From positions 703,536 through 767,535 of the forward strand of contig NMRA01000155.1 of the NCBI GenBank assembly GCA_002633005.1: a stretch of DNA of 64,000 nt. The letters are read 5' to 3'. The position numbers and the translations under genes were made by a program. The notes beneath the pieces were generated by a model. That model saw only the letters and a list, made by a program, of their open reading frames with translations, had not been told where the DNA came from and did not search any database. Shown here piece by piece: positions 11,001 through 26,367 of the stretch. Numbering within the stretch: the stretch's first letter is position 1; each line of letters begins with the position of its first letter. This DNA is from Phoronis australis (Eukaryota > Phoronida > Phoronidae).

Positions 11001-14000
11001 ACGACCACCAGCCATTTTGAATTTAAATCAAACGCAACCACCCATAAATTTCTATTTCAGTTGCCTTCCCCCCCCTCCCACACAGATTTTGCTGGAACAG
11101 CCCTAAGTAACAAGGTGCACGCTGCAGGGTAAAACGGTGCTTACCGAATGTCGTCACCTGAACCTGAGTCTTTGAGTTGACATCTGACGCAAGCCTGGCA
11201 GCTAGATGACCCAGCATCTGACCTAGCGTGACCCAGGGTCGAGTATTCGGGCTCAGGGCATTGGTGAGTGCTTGGGCATTCAGCTGTAGGTCAAAGAGCA
11301 AAGGTTAAGCATTAGTTGAGATAAACTGCTCAACCTCTAAAATGCACTTGGCACGTCGTAATGAATTGTTCACTATATATCAAATGTTAACAGTTTGTTT
11401 ACAGTCAGCAGGGCACAGACTCGTTATTCTGCTCAATTATATTTTGACTGGGCAGAGAAAAGAGTAAAATGACATGACTGTATTTTAACAATCTCTGTGT
11501 GTGATAACATGCACCACTCAAAGTTGTTATAAACTACATCAAGCTAAGAACATCGGCCTTCTTTACAGCTGCATATACTGTCTCATTGATTTGTATCATT
11601 TGTTTAAATTTAAATTGGATACAATGAATCATCTGGAATTAACCTGACGACCATACTGGCATGGCAACTGAAACTAACCAGCCATTACATAGCCACTGGT
11701 GTGAAGCACTGACCACCTCTTAGTTGTTGCCAAGCCTAGAAAGCCTTATAGAGACCGATTTTACCACAGTAAGTGTCTCAATATTCACGAGTTGCTTTTT
11801 GACAGAAGACATTGATTTTATGCACCTTTAAAAGGTTGCATGCATTTAAAAAAAATAGTAATTGCAGGCTGTCTGGTAACGTTGTACCAAACATTCACAG
11901 GGCGTGCATATGTGCACTGATCACCTGAAACCATTCATATGCTTCCACTACGTAATTAAAACCAAGCGGAGGAGCTAGAAACATGACTCAAGGGTCTAGC
12001 ATTGTGGCCCACTGGGACTCGAACTCACGGCTTCGAGTAAAGAAAAGGTGGGCATTTATCACATTGCCTCCTGCAGGCATTGGTTATATGCACCCTTAAA
12101 ACAGTTGAAGGCACTGGTTATGTGCCCCTTAAAACAGTTGTTTTGAACTTTGATGTTTTAGACAAGGAAAAGCTTTTACTATCAAAATGTGTGTAAAACA
12201 CTTACTGCTCCAAATAAACTCTTGCCTTGGACTGTGTCAACAAACTGTTGAGCAATCTCCTCGGCCACCCTTGACTGGGCTTCCACCGTACTGGCCCCTA
12301 GGTGCGGGGTACTCACTACGTTAGGGTGGTTGACAAGATTCATGTTTGTGGGTGGCTCCTGAAATGGACGGGATGTTTGTAGTGCACAGTGTCTCTTTGC
12401 TGTGTCATTCATGAAATTAAACCACTTGTCCAGACAAAGAAAGGGACACAATTATACAACAGTTGCTATCAAGTATACTTTGAATATACACACTAAATGT
12501 GGTGCTGCAGCCTGAAGGCATACAATGAAAATGATCAGTTAATTTTTTGTAAGTAACAACAATTTATTGATGCAATACCAATTTTCCACTGATTATATGA
12601 ACTGTACTAATATCAAAAGTGTAAGAATTAAACCATTGATATCTATTCTATAATCTACCACCTCTACAGAAATCAGTCACAGTGTAAGAACTAGGCAGTG
12701 CTACTTGCGGCTAGTTTCTCCCAAATTTAGCGAGATGCGGTAAGTCGTCCAAGATTCCAGCAAAGCTTGTGACTCTATTAGCTTTCACTTGTAAGTATCT
12801 TGCGTTACAAAGTGCATCCATGAGGAGCCTTTCGCATTGAAATGAATTTATGAAATACCTCTACAAACACATCAAGTCCAGCACCAGCACATTGTCCAGA
12901 CTGCAGCGCCCTCAAGAGGGCATCCTCATCAATTATACCACCGCGAGCGCAGTTGACAACCCGCACACCTTTCTTGCACTTTGCAAATACATTGTCATTG
13001 ATCATATCTGAAACGCAAAAATATTAAACTTCCTAGTTCACAAGATCAAAACAAACAGGATTCTGGGATGGAAATGAGTCTATGGCAGCGTCTTTAAGTT
13101 CCAATTTTCATCCCCTAAACCCAAGTTTGGACCAATAAACACCAAGCATGTGCTAGAGTAATTGCACTACACTCGCACAACTAAACTGCACACATGCGAC
13201 CATGATTTCCTAAACCCAGTGACGAAAGAACATACCCACAGCATACAGCCTGGGTGAATTTGGTCCCCAGATTTAGAGTTTGGTAAGTATGGAGTATTTT
13301 CAGTGCATCTCAGCAATTTAAGTGTTCAGATATGGAAATTGTGCCATGAGTTTGGTGTTTCTGGTCCGGTACTGGAGTCTACGGGACAGAAAATCTGAAT
13401 TTGAGGGCAATGTCATGGATTCTTTTCACCTCCCCAAAGTTGCAGAAAATTAAACTGAGTTCATTATATGATGAAAACTTCCCGAGGTGGCAAGTCCCTC
13501 ACTAGAAGCATCCTACATGGTAGTTTAGTAAGTATCTGGTAACACTATTTAGACAGTGTTAAGTTTGAACTGAACTGATGAATGGGGACTTGAGTACTTA
13601 CGCTTAGTCTGAGGAATGAGAGGAGTGTGTACAGTGATGTAGTCTGCCAGGGGCCATAACTCCTCAAGTGGCATCCACTTAGTGTTGAACTCTGCACTCA
13701 CTGAAGCTGGTATAATCGGGTCGAAACCAATGGTCTGAAGAAAATAGAAAGACATTACCAGACTAAAGTGAAGGGCACTGCCAGGTATCTCCCGAACTTA
13801 AATAAAGAAAACAAACCACCAGTCTTTGACAATTCTACTTCTTAAAGAGGCAAAAATACACACTTCACTGAAGAAACTACCTTATAATGACTTAATGTTG
13901 TAAAGCTGGCCTCAATTCGTTTAAGTCTCGCTTAGATCTGACAGTTCTTTGCTTAGACCACACTCGGCACATAAAATGACACATCAGGATAAGTCAACTT

Positions 14001-17000
14001 GTAGACCCTGGTCTCAACCAATAACAAACACTCTGTTCTTTCCAAGATGAGAAATTACACCTAATTTGATTTCATGGGAAATTTTTAAGACAAATTTATT
14101 AATGGTAAATGGTCTAAATAAAAAGTTGTTTTAGTGACAGAAGGTGGGTTTAGTTCTGGTTTAATTTCTGCATATTTTGTAATGTTTAATCAGAGTATTA
14201 TACAGACGTACTGACCCTAACTAATTGCATGGATATTCTTATAAACAGTTTTCTTTGGCAATGAAAACAACTCTTGCCTCACAAATCAGGTTTTAATAAT
14301 CATGGTTTCATCATCACGTTCTAACACTACAGTTGACCATGATATCTGACAACTCACCGTCATTCCAAATGACTGCATCCTCAGGGCTACTTCCTTTCCA
14401 ATGCGACCCAAGCCAATGATCGCCAATGTCTTCCCATACAGCTCATTACCCATGTATTTCTTCCTATCCCACCTACCGGCCTTCAGAGATTCTGTACCTT
14501 GGGGAATGAACCTACAGGGCAAGACAAAAGTAATCAAACCCCGTAACAAAAAGAGGAAAATTTCCAGGTAGTGTATCATTCTACAAATAAATAGGTTTAT
14601 GTGAAAGAAATATTTTTGTGTTGTAAAATTCAACTGCAAAAATTTTTGTTTTGCATGAATAACGTCAAAATAATGATAAAAAAGATCTGAAAACAGGAAA
14701 TCAAATAATAGAAAATTGAAACCAAAAAACAGGAAATCCTCTTAAATGAGGAGAATTCCAAGCCCAGCAATTTGAAATCTTAGTACCTGTTGCACATCAT
14801 TTACGTAAATAACATACTTAGGGCCCTCCTCAGACCTCATATACTCTCTCCAACTAAATAAAATACTTAGGATTCTCTTGAGGTACTGAACACATTAGCA
14901 CAAACAGATGTGTCAGATAATCTCACCTGGTCATAGCACACATCATAGCACAAGTGTGTTCAGCAGCGCTTAGGGTGTTACCTCCTGGGGTGCTGGAAAA
15001 ACAACGTAACCATTGTTACTGACAGTAATGTCATTCACAGTTCTGGTTTATAAATTAAAAATCTTAAAGTCAGCCGGCATTATTAATTCTTAATTATTAT
15101 CAATTTAATGCGGCATTAAATCAGACTTCCATCAGGAAAATAGTTTTTGACTGACGCTACTTACTATTTCTTAAATTGGTTGCAAAATATCCCTCAGTCT
15201 AATTGGAGGTGACTTCAGGGCTTCTAAACAACTGACATTTAACATTATTGCTGGAGACCAAGAAAAGTTAGCAATTGTTATGCCGTGTCATTTTATGCAC
15301 TAACAAGGGTTTTGAAGAATAACTAAAGGTCAGTTCTTTGCAAACTCACAAATTATACCGGTTTAAACCTAAATGAAGAAATATCGAATAATTCAAAAGT
15401 GGTTAAAAGTAAGAACGTGTGAATTCCTCCAGCTAAAGGTAACAGGATACCTTCATTACCAATGATCGGATTATAACATGAAAAAACACACTTTTGAACA
15501 AAAAACACAATTACGAGATTATGAACATCTGTACAATGCTTCTGGCACACAAAATAAGATTCTGTGATCATCAAAACGTACTTCAAAGATTAACTCACCA
15601 TCCAATGGAGCAAAAAGTGGGAAGAGACACGTTCTGAAGAATTTCATCCTATTTGTACATTTTACTTGATCATTTCACAAGGAATGTTAAATTTATCTTC
15701 CATAAATCCTCAACATAGATGACTTACTTCATAACAATCACTCCAGCTTTGGTAGCTGCATTGCAATCAATGTTGTCCACTCCAGTTCCAGCTCGACCAA
15801 TGATCTTCAACCGTCGCCCGGCATTGATCACGTCAGCGGTCACTTTGGTAGCGGAACGCACAATTAGTCCATCGTAAGCCTAGAAATGGATAATTAGCTT
15901 AAATACATTTGCAGTTAAATACATTTAGATAAACATCACCTCATTATTAAATACCCTACTCCTTGCCCTCCCCCCAAAATGGAAATAGTCTGACGAGATT
16001 CTCTAATAGAGATTAGACTGTCACAGGGTTTACAGGACTTTTTACCAACTATGCAATTTACATAAAAGCATTTAGCTCCAAATTTTCTGACATAGAGCAA
16101 AAATAAACGAAGCTAAGTTAACACACCCAAACATCAACTTGTTCAGATTGTTTAAACAGTATCAGCTTAGCTTCAGGCCTAATAATAATGTTTCAGTTAA
16201 CATAATATCAACAAGTGAGCTACTAGTATTGTATTTATCTCATTTAATGTATTGTCTTTTGCTGTAAGTAGATATTACTCAGAGCTTTAGAAGTCACACC
16301 AATCTACCATTGGTGATAAAAATCAGCAAAATATTACAAGTAATAAGTCCTGAACAAAACAGCAATTATAAATGTTCAAATTTCTTTTGATGAAAATATT
16401 CTACACAACGAATTCCCAATCCTTGTTCCGGATAATTGACTTGCAGATATTTGCTTAATGTAGCTTTTTTCAATAACACTTGCTGCAAAAGGGAAACAGT
16501 TTGATAACAACTCTAACATTGAGTTGGAGAGTATCTTGAATATTGTTATTTCTAAACTATGTGTTCTCAAAAACACTCCATCACAGTTTTTTTCGAAATG
16601 CACTTTTGATTTTTTTATCCAAGTCAATAAAAATAGACATATTTCGATAGCAATTTTTACTTGTCAGCAACTCTCATGGTATCAGGAAGTTTCATCTCAA
16701 TTCAGTCAAGCAAAGGGTGCATAGCAGGTAGAATACAGGCGTCCTGCATTTGAGAACCAGTTTGAGGCCTGTTGTTCAGAGGAGAAATCTGGTTCTGAAA
16801 ATTTAGGACCTAAGTGTTGTATTATACAAATTGCTGCCACAATCTCTCTGTGATGTACGCAATTTTGGGGATATGATGGTCCAAAGTAAACCAAATTTGA
16901 CATATTTCCCAGGTTACTGAATGTTAATCAAATCTGCATGATTCTGTTTATACAGAAAATTAGACAAATCAACAAGAATTCACGTCTCAGATTTCGGTGC

Positions 17001-18325
17001 TATGGAAACTAGCTACAAAGAAATTTACATTGAGATTGTCAGAAGCAGTGTGCTAGTGCAACAATTATTTTTTTACAGAAAACTTGAACAGCTGCACAGG
17101 ACAACAGACCTTTCTTAAAATTTATGTCACACTTAATAAGCTTCATATAATGGGAAGCACGCATGAGTCACATGTCACAACCCAGTAAATACACGCTGTG
17201 AAGTGAATTCAATAGATGTAGGCTGTATGCAGCCGAGCTGATGCAATACTTGTGTCAACTAATGTGCACAGTGTCAATTACAGAACAAAGGAGTAAATTC
17301 ATATACAAGCATTTCACCACAAAACTGCACTACTAAACATAGCTTGGATGATGATGATGTCAATTGTGAATTAGTTTATGTTGCCTTATTTGCTAAGTCA
17401 TCACTGCAGCGTCAGTGAGATAGTTCGGATCAGTCAATGAACAAGTGTGCCCTTGCTCTCACTGTCTGAGTACATGCACCTACATGAATAGTCAGCTCAG
17501 GATTCAAACAAGCTAGACCTCAAACAAGTTATCTTACACTTCCCTATGATCAGTTTGACATGAAAGGTCAAGGGACTGATAAAGGCTGACGTTGTCAATG
17601 GAAATACTTATGCTCATCTTTTCTCAGTTCACAGAAATTACAGTCTCTACTTTCAGACCAGGGCAGCTAGTCCACCACCTGTGAGGTAAGGCCCGACACT
17701 GATGCTAAACTAGTGCATATGAGGTTTGGCTGGGCTATGTGTTGCCAATGTCCAGGCTCGTCATTCCACGCCGATCCGATCACTATTGACATAAATGATG
17801 GAAAATTCCCACTGTAAAATTATCACATGCTTGAGTGATTCAAACAACTATTCAAAAACACATGTATAAAATGTTGAAAGGTACACCAGCGACACTTCAG
17901 ATCAAAAGCGTCATATTGGGTCTAGTCATTGACAAGGAGAAACGCGGAAGTTGCCGCGATAATCTGACGAGATGAGCAGACTAACAGACAAGGGCTAAAA
18001 CCAGAAAACTGTGTCACGGGTATACCCCGGCCGGGTCAAGCCGGTGCATTTGAGGTTATCGTTTATATAAGCAGTCGACAGCACCTAGTAAGATCAGAAT
18101 ACGTTGAAGTGAAAACCGTGGATTTACTAGCAAAGATCGCAGGATATTGCCCTCAACTGCGTGGTGCATGGGGTTTGCTCTCCAACTTACCGGTATCTCA
18201 TTAAGCAATTGTTCTTTGGAGAGTTTGGTGTTCTTTGTCACTTCAACACCATTAGCCTGTAGAATGCTGACGCATTTAGGATCAACTTCATCGCTGATCA
18301 AAACTTTTTTCAACTCAAAAACCAT
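8082..18325 (-). CDS. PHGDH: D-3-phosphoglycerate dehydrogenase, complete, 11 coding exons
   Basis: Exons from the start: 18191-18325, 15728-15879, 14927-14992, 14358-14511, 13602-13734, 12859-13007, 12206-12358, 11145-11283, 10145-10272, 9187-9415, 8082-8236. They total 1593 bases, giving 530 residues (human 533), with every phase compatible. The enzyme oxidises 3-phosphoglycerate with NAD in the first step of serine synthesis in the cytosol. Visible motifs are GRAGTGVDN (exon 2), the nucleotide-binding GLGRIG at 151-156, NCARGG with substrate Arg235, and PHLGAST with catalytic His282; Glu264 matches the human catalytic Glu265. The C-terminal half matches animal PHGDH ([32 protein letters not shown]). 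Only the last dozen residues diverge. Introns carry a Kolobok-like remnant, a 573-bp foldback element and a tandem duplication. Confidence 0.97.
9440..9611. mobile_element. Solo right end of Kolobok-like element in PHGDH intron
   Basis: About 170 bases matching the right terminal repeat of the elements at 34084-35000 and near 62260-62459. It holds CCTCCCAAAACGTCACTTCC, then GTGTCTGGGATAATC, and ends GTTGCCTTTTCC followed by TTTAA, so the terminus abuts a TTAA target site at 9612-9615. The left part is missing. It starts only about 25 bases beyond the exon that ends at 9415. Confidence 0.75.
9619..9915. repeat. Two-copy tandem duplication, unit about 150 bp
   Basis: Copies lie at about 9619-9760 and 9763-9915. 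Both start AATGGCTCAAAT and share CACTCTG.GGCACT, ACCAA.AGGTGGCAAATT and CTTCATCTCCAAGCCAT. They differ at many positions, so the duplication is old. It lies in the PHGDH intron directly after the Kolobok-like remnant. Confidence 0.75.
10531..11103. mobile_element. Foldback element with GGGCTGTTCCAG ends, copy 1
   Basis: Begins GGGCTGTTCCAGTAAAATCT, continues with GTATGGGAGGGGGGAAGGCA, and ends with the inverse (TTGCCTTCCC, CCTCCCAC, GCTGGAACAGCCC). Short ACCACC-rich stretches are mirrored inside (CCACCACCCATA on one side, ACCACCAGCC on the other). At 573 bp with no coding capacity, it fits a non-autonomous DNA element. It occupies a PHGDH intron and stops 41 bases from the exon at 11145-11283. 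Confidence 0.8.
11980..12095 (-). repeat. Possible tRNA-derived SINE fragment
   Basis: On the minus strand a GTGAGTTCGAGTCCCAGTGG stretch near 12006-12026 resembles the T-arm (B box) of a tRNA. No convincing A box, acceptor pairing or anticodon arm can be built, so this is not called a tRNA gene. Confidence 0.25.
13905..14055. repeat. Dispersed GGTCTCAA repeat, copy 1
   Basis: About 150 bases with CATAAAATGACAC, AAGTCAACTTGTAGACCCTG and GTCTCAACCAATAACAAAC. Related copies lie at 39810-40010 (same orientation) and 42065-42235 (opposite orientation). The ends are roughly inverted copies of each other. It lies in a PHGDH intron. Confidence 0.55.
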
Positions 18326-19135
18326 CTTAGTACCCTAGGATCTTCCTACCACACTGGCCCTGGGACTTACTGCGGTGCACGATATAATCGAAGGAGACAG
18401 ACAGCGTGACAGGCACGTGTATTTATATGAATGGCTAGGTCAAGGGAGACAATTCTATACCATATTTGTCAGCGGTTTGTTTACTTTCGCCATATTTGGA
18501 AAATGTACACTAAACCCTAAACATAACCACTGAGCGCTAGGGAAGTTACAGATAAGTGCGAAATAGAAAAAGTTACAAGCAAAAAATGCAAGAAAAATAA
18601 AAATGGCACAAAGTAACATTTAACATGTGTATATGCATTTTATTGCTTAGTGCTGAAAGGGGTCACGGCGAGGTCAGGACCACTTTATAAACTTGTTAGG
18701 TGACCGATTTCAGTGCTCCGAAGGTGATTTCAGGTTCTCAAAAGAGCCACTTGAGATCGGGATCTACAAATGTTCTTGTCACTGCGTGTCATTTCATGCA
18801 CGAAGCATGGTGTCAACTAGGAACAGTGGCGTATTTAGAATATCACAAGGGGGTCCAACATTTTGTCTGTTAATGCATTTGCGCAAAGCACGATTGTAGA
18901 TGCGCATAGCACCGAATGGGGGGGGGGGGTCGAGAGGGGGGTTTACCCCCTCCCGCCCAGGAAATTTTTCTGTCTTACCTCTAAAAAACAAGCATTCTCC
19001 TTGATTCCAGTATCCAAGAAAAAAGGCAAAAAAAAACAAAACCGCCTGTATGACTGAGGAATAATGGAGGCAGACTCAAAAATCACTTTATTAGTCATTT
19101 CTGAGTTTGGAACAAATGAGACCATAATTCTCCAA

Positions 19136-19421
19136 CATGGGCGCACCCAGGGAGGGGTGGCTCAGGGAGCTAGAAGGATTGGAGACCCCCAATTTGGCAA
19201 ATTGGGCAAAAAGCTCCGCCTCGGTGAAACAAAAAGTTCGGTTAAACGGGACAAAAGTCCACAAAGTCCACAGGAATCCGGCGCGAATGCACAGTTCGCA
19301 AGCCTGAATAAACCTAGTGGCCCCGTTTTTTTTAGTCCTCGCTGTTTTTTTTTTTTTTTCAGCAAAAGGTCCACATACCGACAAATTTGAGCCCCCTATA
19401 TTTTAGGTTGGGTGCGCGCAT
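19136..19421 (+). mobile_element. CATG-cACCCAG MITE, copy 1
   Basis: Starts CATGGGCGCACCCAGGGAGG and ends TTTTAGGTTGGGTGCGCGCA, so the outer 15 bases are an inverted repeat. The interior shows the family pattern: AATTTGGCAAATTGGGCAAA, GTGAAACAAAAAGTTCG, GGGACAAAAGTCCACAAAG, an internal T-run, then TTTGAGCCCCCTATA. Four other copies lie in this window. Confidence 0.8.
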
Positions 19422-20489
19422 ATCCAAAACGGTATTCTTATTATACGCGTGTAACCTGCTGAACCAACAACAAAAACAAAAACAAGAGAGACATCTAATG
19501 TACGTATGAATGCGCTACATTATCTCGAGTTTAACTCAACGAAAGTTTATATTTTCTGATTTTAAGTTATATCAACCTGTCACTAATTACGTCACGAGAC
19601 AATGTTTTCTATAACTCAGTAAAAAGAGAGGTACATTCATAGCAAAACCAGAGGATCAATAACATGAGTAAATTTCATGTAAAATAAGTAAACCTGAAAC
19701 AACGCTAACATGTTGCAAAATGTTTATCGATGGATTCATCGCACATGTGTGATCTTCGTTTCATGAGATTACGTGCCTGTATTCAGCGTAGCTTCAATCA
19801 TGTTAACAGCTGCAGCTTAGAACCTGACTCCTACGATCTTTCCTTTTTGATATCACTACCAAAATCCATCGTGGTTGCTCATTCGTACTTGGACCCAGGT
19901 AGTGCAGTCAGATCTTCGAACTATTAGGTTTCTCTGTGATACTCAAAGACAGACAACTCTTTCATAAACTAACTTAGTCCCAAACAAACTAAAGCAGGGG
20001 AAACGTAGTCATGTAAATCAAACTCATTGAACATGAGATTAAGTTTCGGAAATAAACAGATTTTAATCAATGATTAGAATTAGGCTAATTTAAGTGACGC
20101 GTCAACAAAATGGCCGAAACAGCTGATGACCGTTTTTTATTGATTTCTACATGAATCAGCAAATTGGCCAAGAATGTTGTGTTTTGTCGCCTTTGTATAG
20201 GCTGAAAGCACCACAACTTTGTGTGCAGATATAAGAGCAGTCTTTACTTCAAACCATTACGAGTCCGTTTTGAAAATAAGACCGAATTTGTACGAACAGC
20301 TAGGGTTAGGGATTTTGATGATTTTGTGATGATAATAATAATGAATGAGGCGTGCATGCAAGGATTACATTTTTAAATTCACATTATTTAGAAATTCTGC
20401 GATGTCATGATTTTGTTTCACGCGCCATGAAACAGTAAACTACGTGCCTGACAGGCGCCACAGTTGTCCGTGACGCTATTTCCATCCTA

Positions 20490-20600
20490 CCAATGAAATG
20501 TTATTTTACAGATAAGATATGACGCATATACGCATTTTACCATACAAACGTTCGCTACAATAGCCTGGATATTGTTCCATGACAACAAAGAGGTATATAA
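20490..20600 (+). promoter_or_regulatory. Alpha-tubulin core promoter (CCAAT and TATA)
   Basis: A TATA box TATATAA lies at 20594-20600, about 110 bases before the ATG, and a CCAAT motif lies at 20490-20494, about 100 bases further up. With a short 5' leader and a first exon that ends right after the ATG, this is a standard strong tubulin promoter. No TSS data are available. Confidence 0.7.
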
Positions 20601-20709
20601 GCTTGCGTTTGAATTTTTCGCAACACAACTCTCGCAGAGATCATCAAAGTCATTTGTGAGCAATTGTCTTTTGTTTGATCTTTAGTTTATTTAAGTTAAA
20701 GCTAACAAC

Positions 20710-23434
<2,725 letters not shown>

Positions 23435-23584
23435 GATCTCGCAAGAAAAAAAGAATAGATAAAACATTATATTTAGTTTAAGAGCATAACGTAATTTCAC
23501 AATAGCTGGACAATACAAAAACGTGAGAGTCCAATGAGGCTGTTTTTTTTCTTTTGACCAGTTAGCGTGCTTGGTGGGCACAAA

Positions 23585-23646
23585 CACTAAGTTTATCTAT
23601 GCTGGGTCTGTTTTATGAAAAGATTCCAGCATAGATTAACTTAGTA
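23585..23646. repeat. Short hairpin after the tubulin stop codon
   Basis: Arms CACTAAGTTTATCTATGCTG (left) and CCAGCATAGATTAACTTAG (right) pair almost fully around a loop of about 20 bases. It starts 150 bases after the stop codon, probably in the 3' untranslated region. Confidence 0.7.
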
Positions 23647-24016
23647 TTTTTCAGCCGTGTACCTTACTGAACAGTGATAGAGCTTGATTTAACTGTCCCA
23701 CACGTGATCGTGAACCCAAAACGGCTTCTTCTCACTGCATATTTTTATCTGGGCCTATGTTCACGCCTTACTGTCGTTGTTGTCAAGTGTTGACATAATT
23801 TTAAATTTATTAAGGAAGAAACTAGTCTTGTTATACAATTCCAGTTTCATAACATTATCACTATCAAGTGAGAGGTCGTCCTTATCATGAAATTGGTCAA
23901 ATTTCACATTCTCATGTAGCTCTCAATGCTGTTTAAGCTAGAATAGCTAAAAACTAATTGATCCCCTACTTTTTTCTATTATTTTATAAAAAATAGAATA
24001 TCGAAACAAAAAAACA

Positions 24017-24022
24017 AATAAA
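24017..24022 (+). terminator. Candidate polyadenylation signal of alpha-tubulin
   Basis: AATAAA about 580 bases after the stop codon. Earlier variants cannot be excluded. Confidence 0.3.
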
Positions 24023-24159
24023 AGGAAAAAATAACGTAACTTTTTGTGTAGAAGCCCAAATGCTAAAATTTGAGGTATTAAATCCAGAAAGTAAAGTTTA
24101 GTTACGACAACGTAAAAGTCACTCGATAAACCGGAAATAAACAAAGCCTTTCAAACATA

Positions 24160-24262
24160 AAACTGATATTGTACAACGACATGAAAATTGATATCGTACA
24201 ACGATATTAAAACTGATATCGTACAACGACATGAAAGGTGATATCGTACAACGACATTTATC
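24160..24262. repeat. Tandem repeat, four units of about 26-28 bp
   Basis: The unit resembles TGATATCGTACAACGACATG followed by a few A/G. It is repeated at about 24164, 24188, 24213 and 24239, with one variant CGATATTAAAA. Confidence 0.85.
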
Positions 24263-25799
24263 AGTTTTCAAGACGTTTTCAACCATTGGCTTAATTAGGG
24301 CAATCGTTTCAAAAACCCATGTAAATCAGTCGGCTGTAAATGGAGAAACAATTCGGTAATAGTCACAGCCGCTTCTCTTTCAAGTTTTCATACTGTTAAA
24401 ATTGATCGTCACATAACAGACAAGTTCAAAAACAATTCACTTATGACATATAACACATAATTTTCATAAAAACACGATTACATAAACCAACAAACTCAAC
24501 CAAAATACCATTCCCAAAATACCATTCCCAAAATACCATTGCAAATGTGAAAAATGACCATCTTGGGAGAAATAGGCCTCCTGGTGCATTTTTAAAATAA
24601 TTATATTTCTAGATGTTAAATTAATTTCACGTTCATTTTTGAAAAGTTTGATGGAAGGAGGTTCTGTTTTTAACCCTCGCGAAACCGATCACGAGTGGAA
24701 AGCTTGTACAGCGCATGCGTGGTGTAACTACGTCACGCATATTACAGAGCCGCTCTCTAAGTTGAAAAATTGGCACTAACCGTAACTCAGCGTGAGTGAG
24801 TTAGGAAGGGTGCTGTATCAGCGAATATTTACCAATCGTGCAATCAAAACTTTGGCTAGAAGATTTCTTCTGTGTGATGCATCACTGTTCCTAAATATAA
24901 AAAGCCATGTTCGTTTTTTGATCAATTTTTGTCGATCTCTCAGAAAACCGGCGTCAAAGGACAGTCCGGCAGAGTATTCAAGCAAATTATCATTTAAAGC
25001 TCCATTTCTGCCTGTCTAACTGGCTCCCCTTACGAGATCATGCTGCACAGGCAAAGTTCTCAATGTGTACGTACCATTGTTGACCGATCGTGTTCTGGAC
25101 TATGAGTAGCTGGAATTTTGGAAACACTAAAAGTAGAACCCTGTCACTTTAACTTTACTTTCGTTTTAAGTTCAGATAGACAGGGCGAACAACATGTATC
25201 ATGCTCGAGTCCTATCGCTCCCCACCTCACTAAAACCGCCGGGAACCCCGATTATAGATAGGCCTATGTCAAAGCAACTACATGTATAAGCGTGGTTTGG
25301 ATTAAAATCTGAAAATGATAAAAACCTCGCCAGCTATCTACATACTCTCTCCCGTGATGGCTCATGATGCAATGGCGGCTTCATTGGCATAGAATTTGGA
25401 GCCTACTGAAAATAGCATCATCAGGCAAGTTTCATAACTCGAGCTGTCAGTTCTGCGGAACTTTTGCGTACGTAAGTCGCGCTTAGTAATCAGACACTGA
25501 GGGACTGCACCGGGACTGAACACATTTGTTTTAGTTGGCCAAATATGAGTAGGTCTACGAACTTATAAAGATCAGTGCACATTCATTAATTCAACCTTTC
25601 GGGGTTTTTTTTGACAATAACCCGCATAAAACGTCGATTACTAACGCCGGTCTAAAGTTTACCAAGCATCGATCCCGGCAGTCATATGCTTTGGGCAGTG
25701 CTAAGTTCACTCAACGGCGCAATAGCCTGCCGAGTGCTCAAGGCAAGAGGTTGGCACTTCACTTAATAAACGACTAAACGACGTAAACGGCCTCAAGAC

Positions 25800-26110
25800 A
25801 TATTCCAACTCGGCTGGGTATAGTCTGGCCGGGCCCGGCCGCACAAGGTAGAAGACTCCGATCCGGCCGCAAGGCAACTTGGACGCCGTCCCGCGCCGGC
25901 CCCCCGGCGGCGCCCAGTGGTGAGCCGTCCCCGCGTGCTGCACCGCAGGCCGCGCCGCCGGGGTGACAGGCCGGCTAACTCATAGAATATGTCACGGTAT
26001 GCCGACTGAACGCAGTAAAATAGGCTACACAAACAAATTATGCACGCGCGCTCCCATGCACCCTAGGGCGGGCCGGCCGGGTTCGGCCCGGTCGGGGTCA
26101 CCGTGACCGA
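25800..26110. other. GC-rich island of unknown nature
   Basis: A patch with runs such as GGCCGGGCCCGGCCGCACAA and GCGCCGGCCCCCCGGCGGCG inside AT-rich DNA. No frame across it resembles a known protein and it does not look like rRNA. It borders, and partly enters, the diverged MITE copy at 26055. Confidence 0.5.
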
Positions 26111-26367
26111 ACGCGAGCATTAGACTGGTTGGCGAAGCCTCAGTAGTCAGAGAAACAAAAAGTCCGCCTATAGTCAGAGAAACAAAAAGTCCATTGAAAA
26201 GGCGCAAACGCACAATTCACCGGTCTGGACGAGGCTATCCCGTTTCTGGACTCATAGTGGCCTAGCTTCGACTAGAGTGTCGGTAAATCAATTGCTAGTC
26301 ATTCCGTCCACACGGGCGTCGCAAATTCGAGCCCACCCCATATCAACTGAAGGCTGGGTGCGCGCAT
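26055..26367 (+). mobile_element. CATG-cACCCAG MITE, diverged copy 2
   Basis: Begins CATGCACCCTAGGGCGGG and ends AAGGCTGGGTGCGCGCATG, with the family motif GAAACAAAAAGTCC present twice as a small direct duplication at about 26150-26192 and AAATTCGAGCCCACCCCATA near the right end. The left part is GC-rich and unlike the other copies. Confidence 0.6.

Larger units (their letters stand above)
18326..20620. other. Divergent intergenic region PHGDH/alpha-tubulin
   Basis: About 2.4 kb between two genes transcribed away from each other. It holds the PHGDH promoter near 18326-18480 (an E-box CACGTG at 18414-18419 is the only clear motif), a GTGGCGTATTTAG sequence at about 18825 followed by G-runs that resembles the GGCGGATTTAG element ends elsewhere, and a MITE at 19136-19421. 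I see no coding exon. Confidence 0.6.

Noticed and set aside
11980-12095. tRNA gene on the minus strand
   Set aside because: Only the T-arm-like GTTCGAGTCCC is convincing. The acceptor and anticodon stems do not pair, so it is kept only as a weak SINE fragment.
25793-26032. Overlapping minus-strand frames in the GC-rich patch
   Set aside because: Arg/Gly/Pro-rich frames open in several phases are expected from GC-rich DNA and give no recognisable protein.
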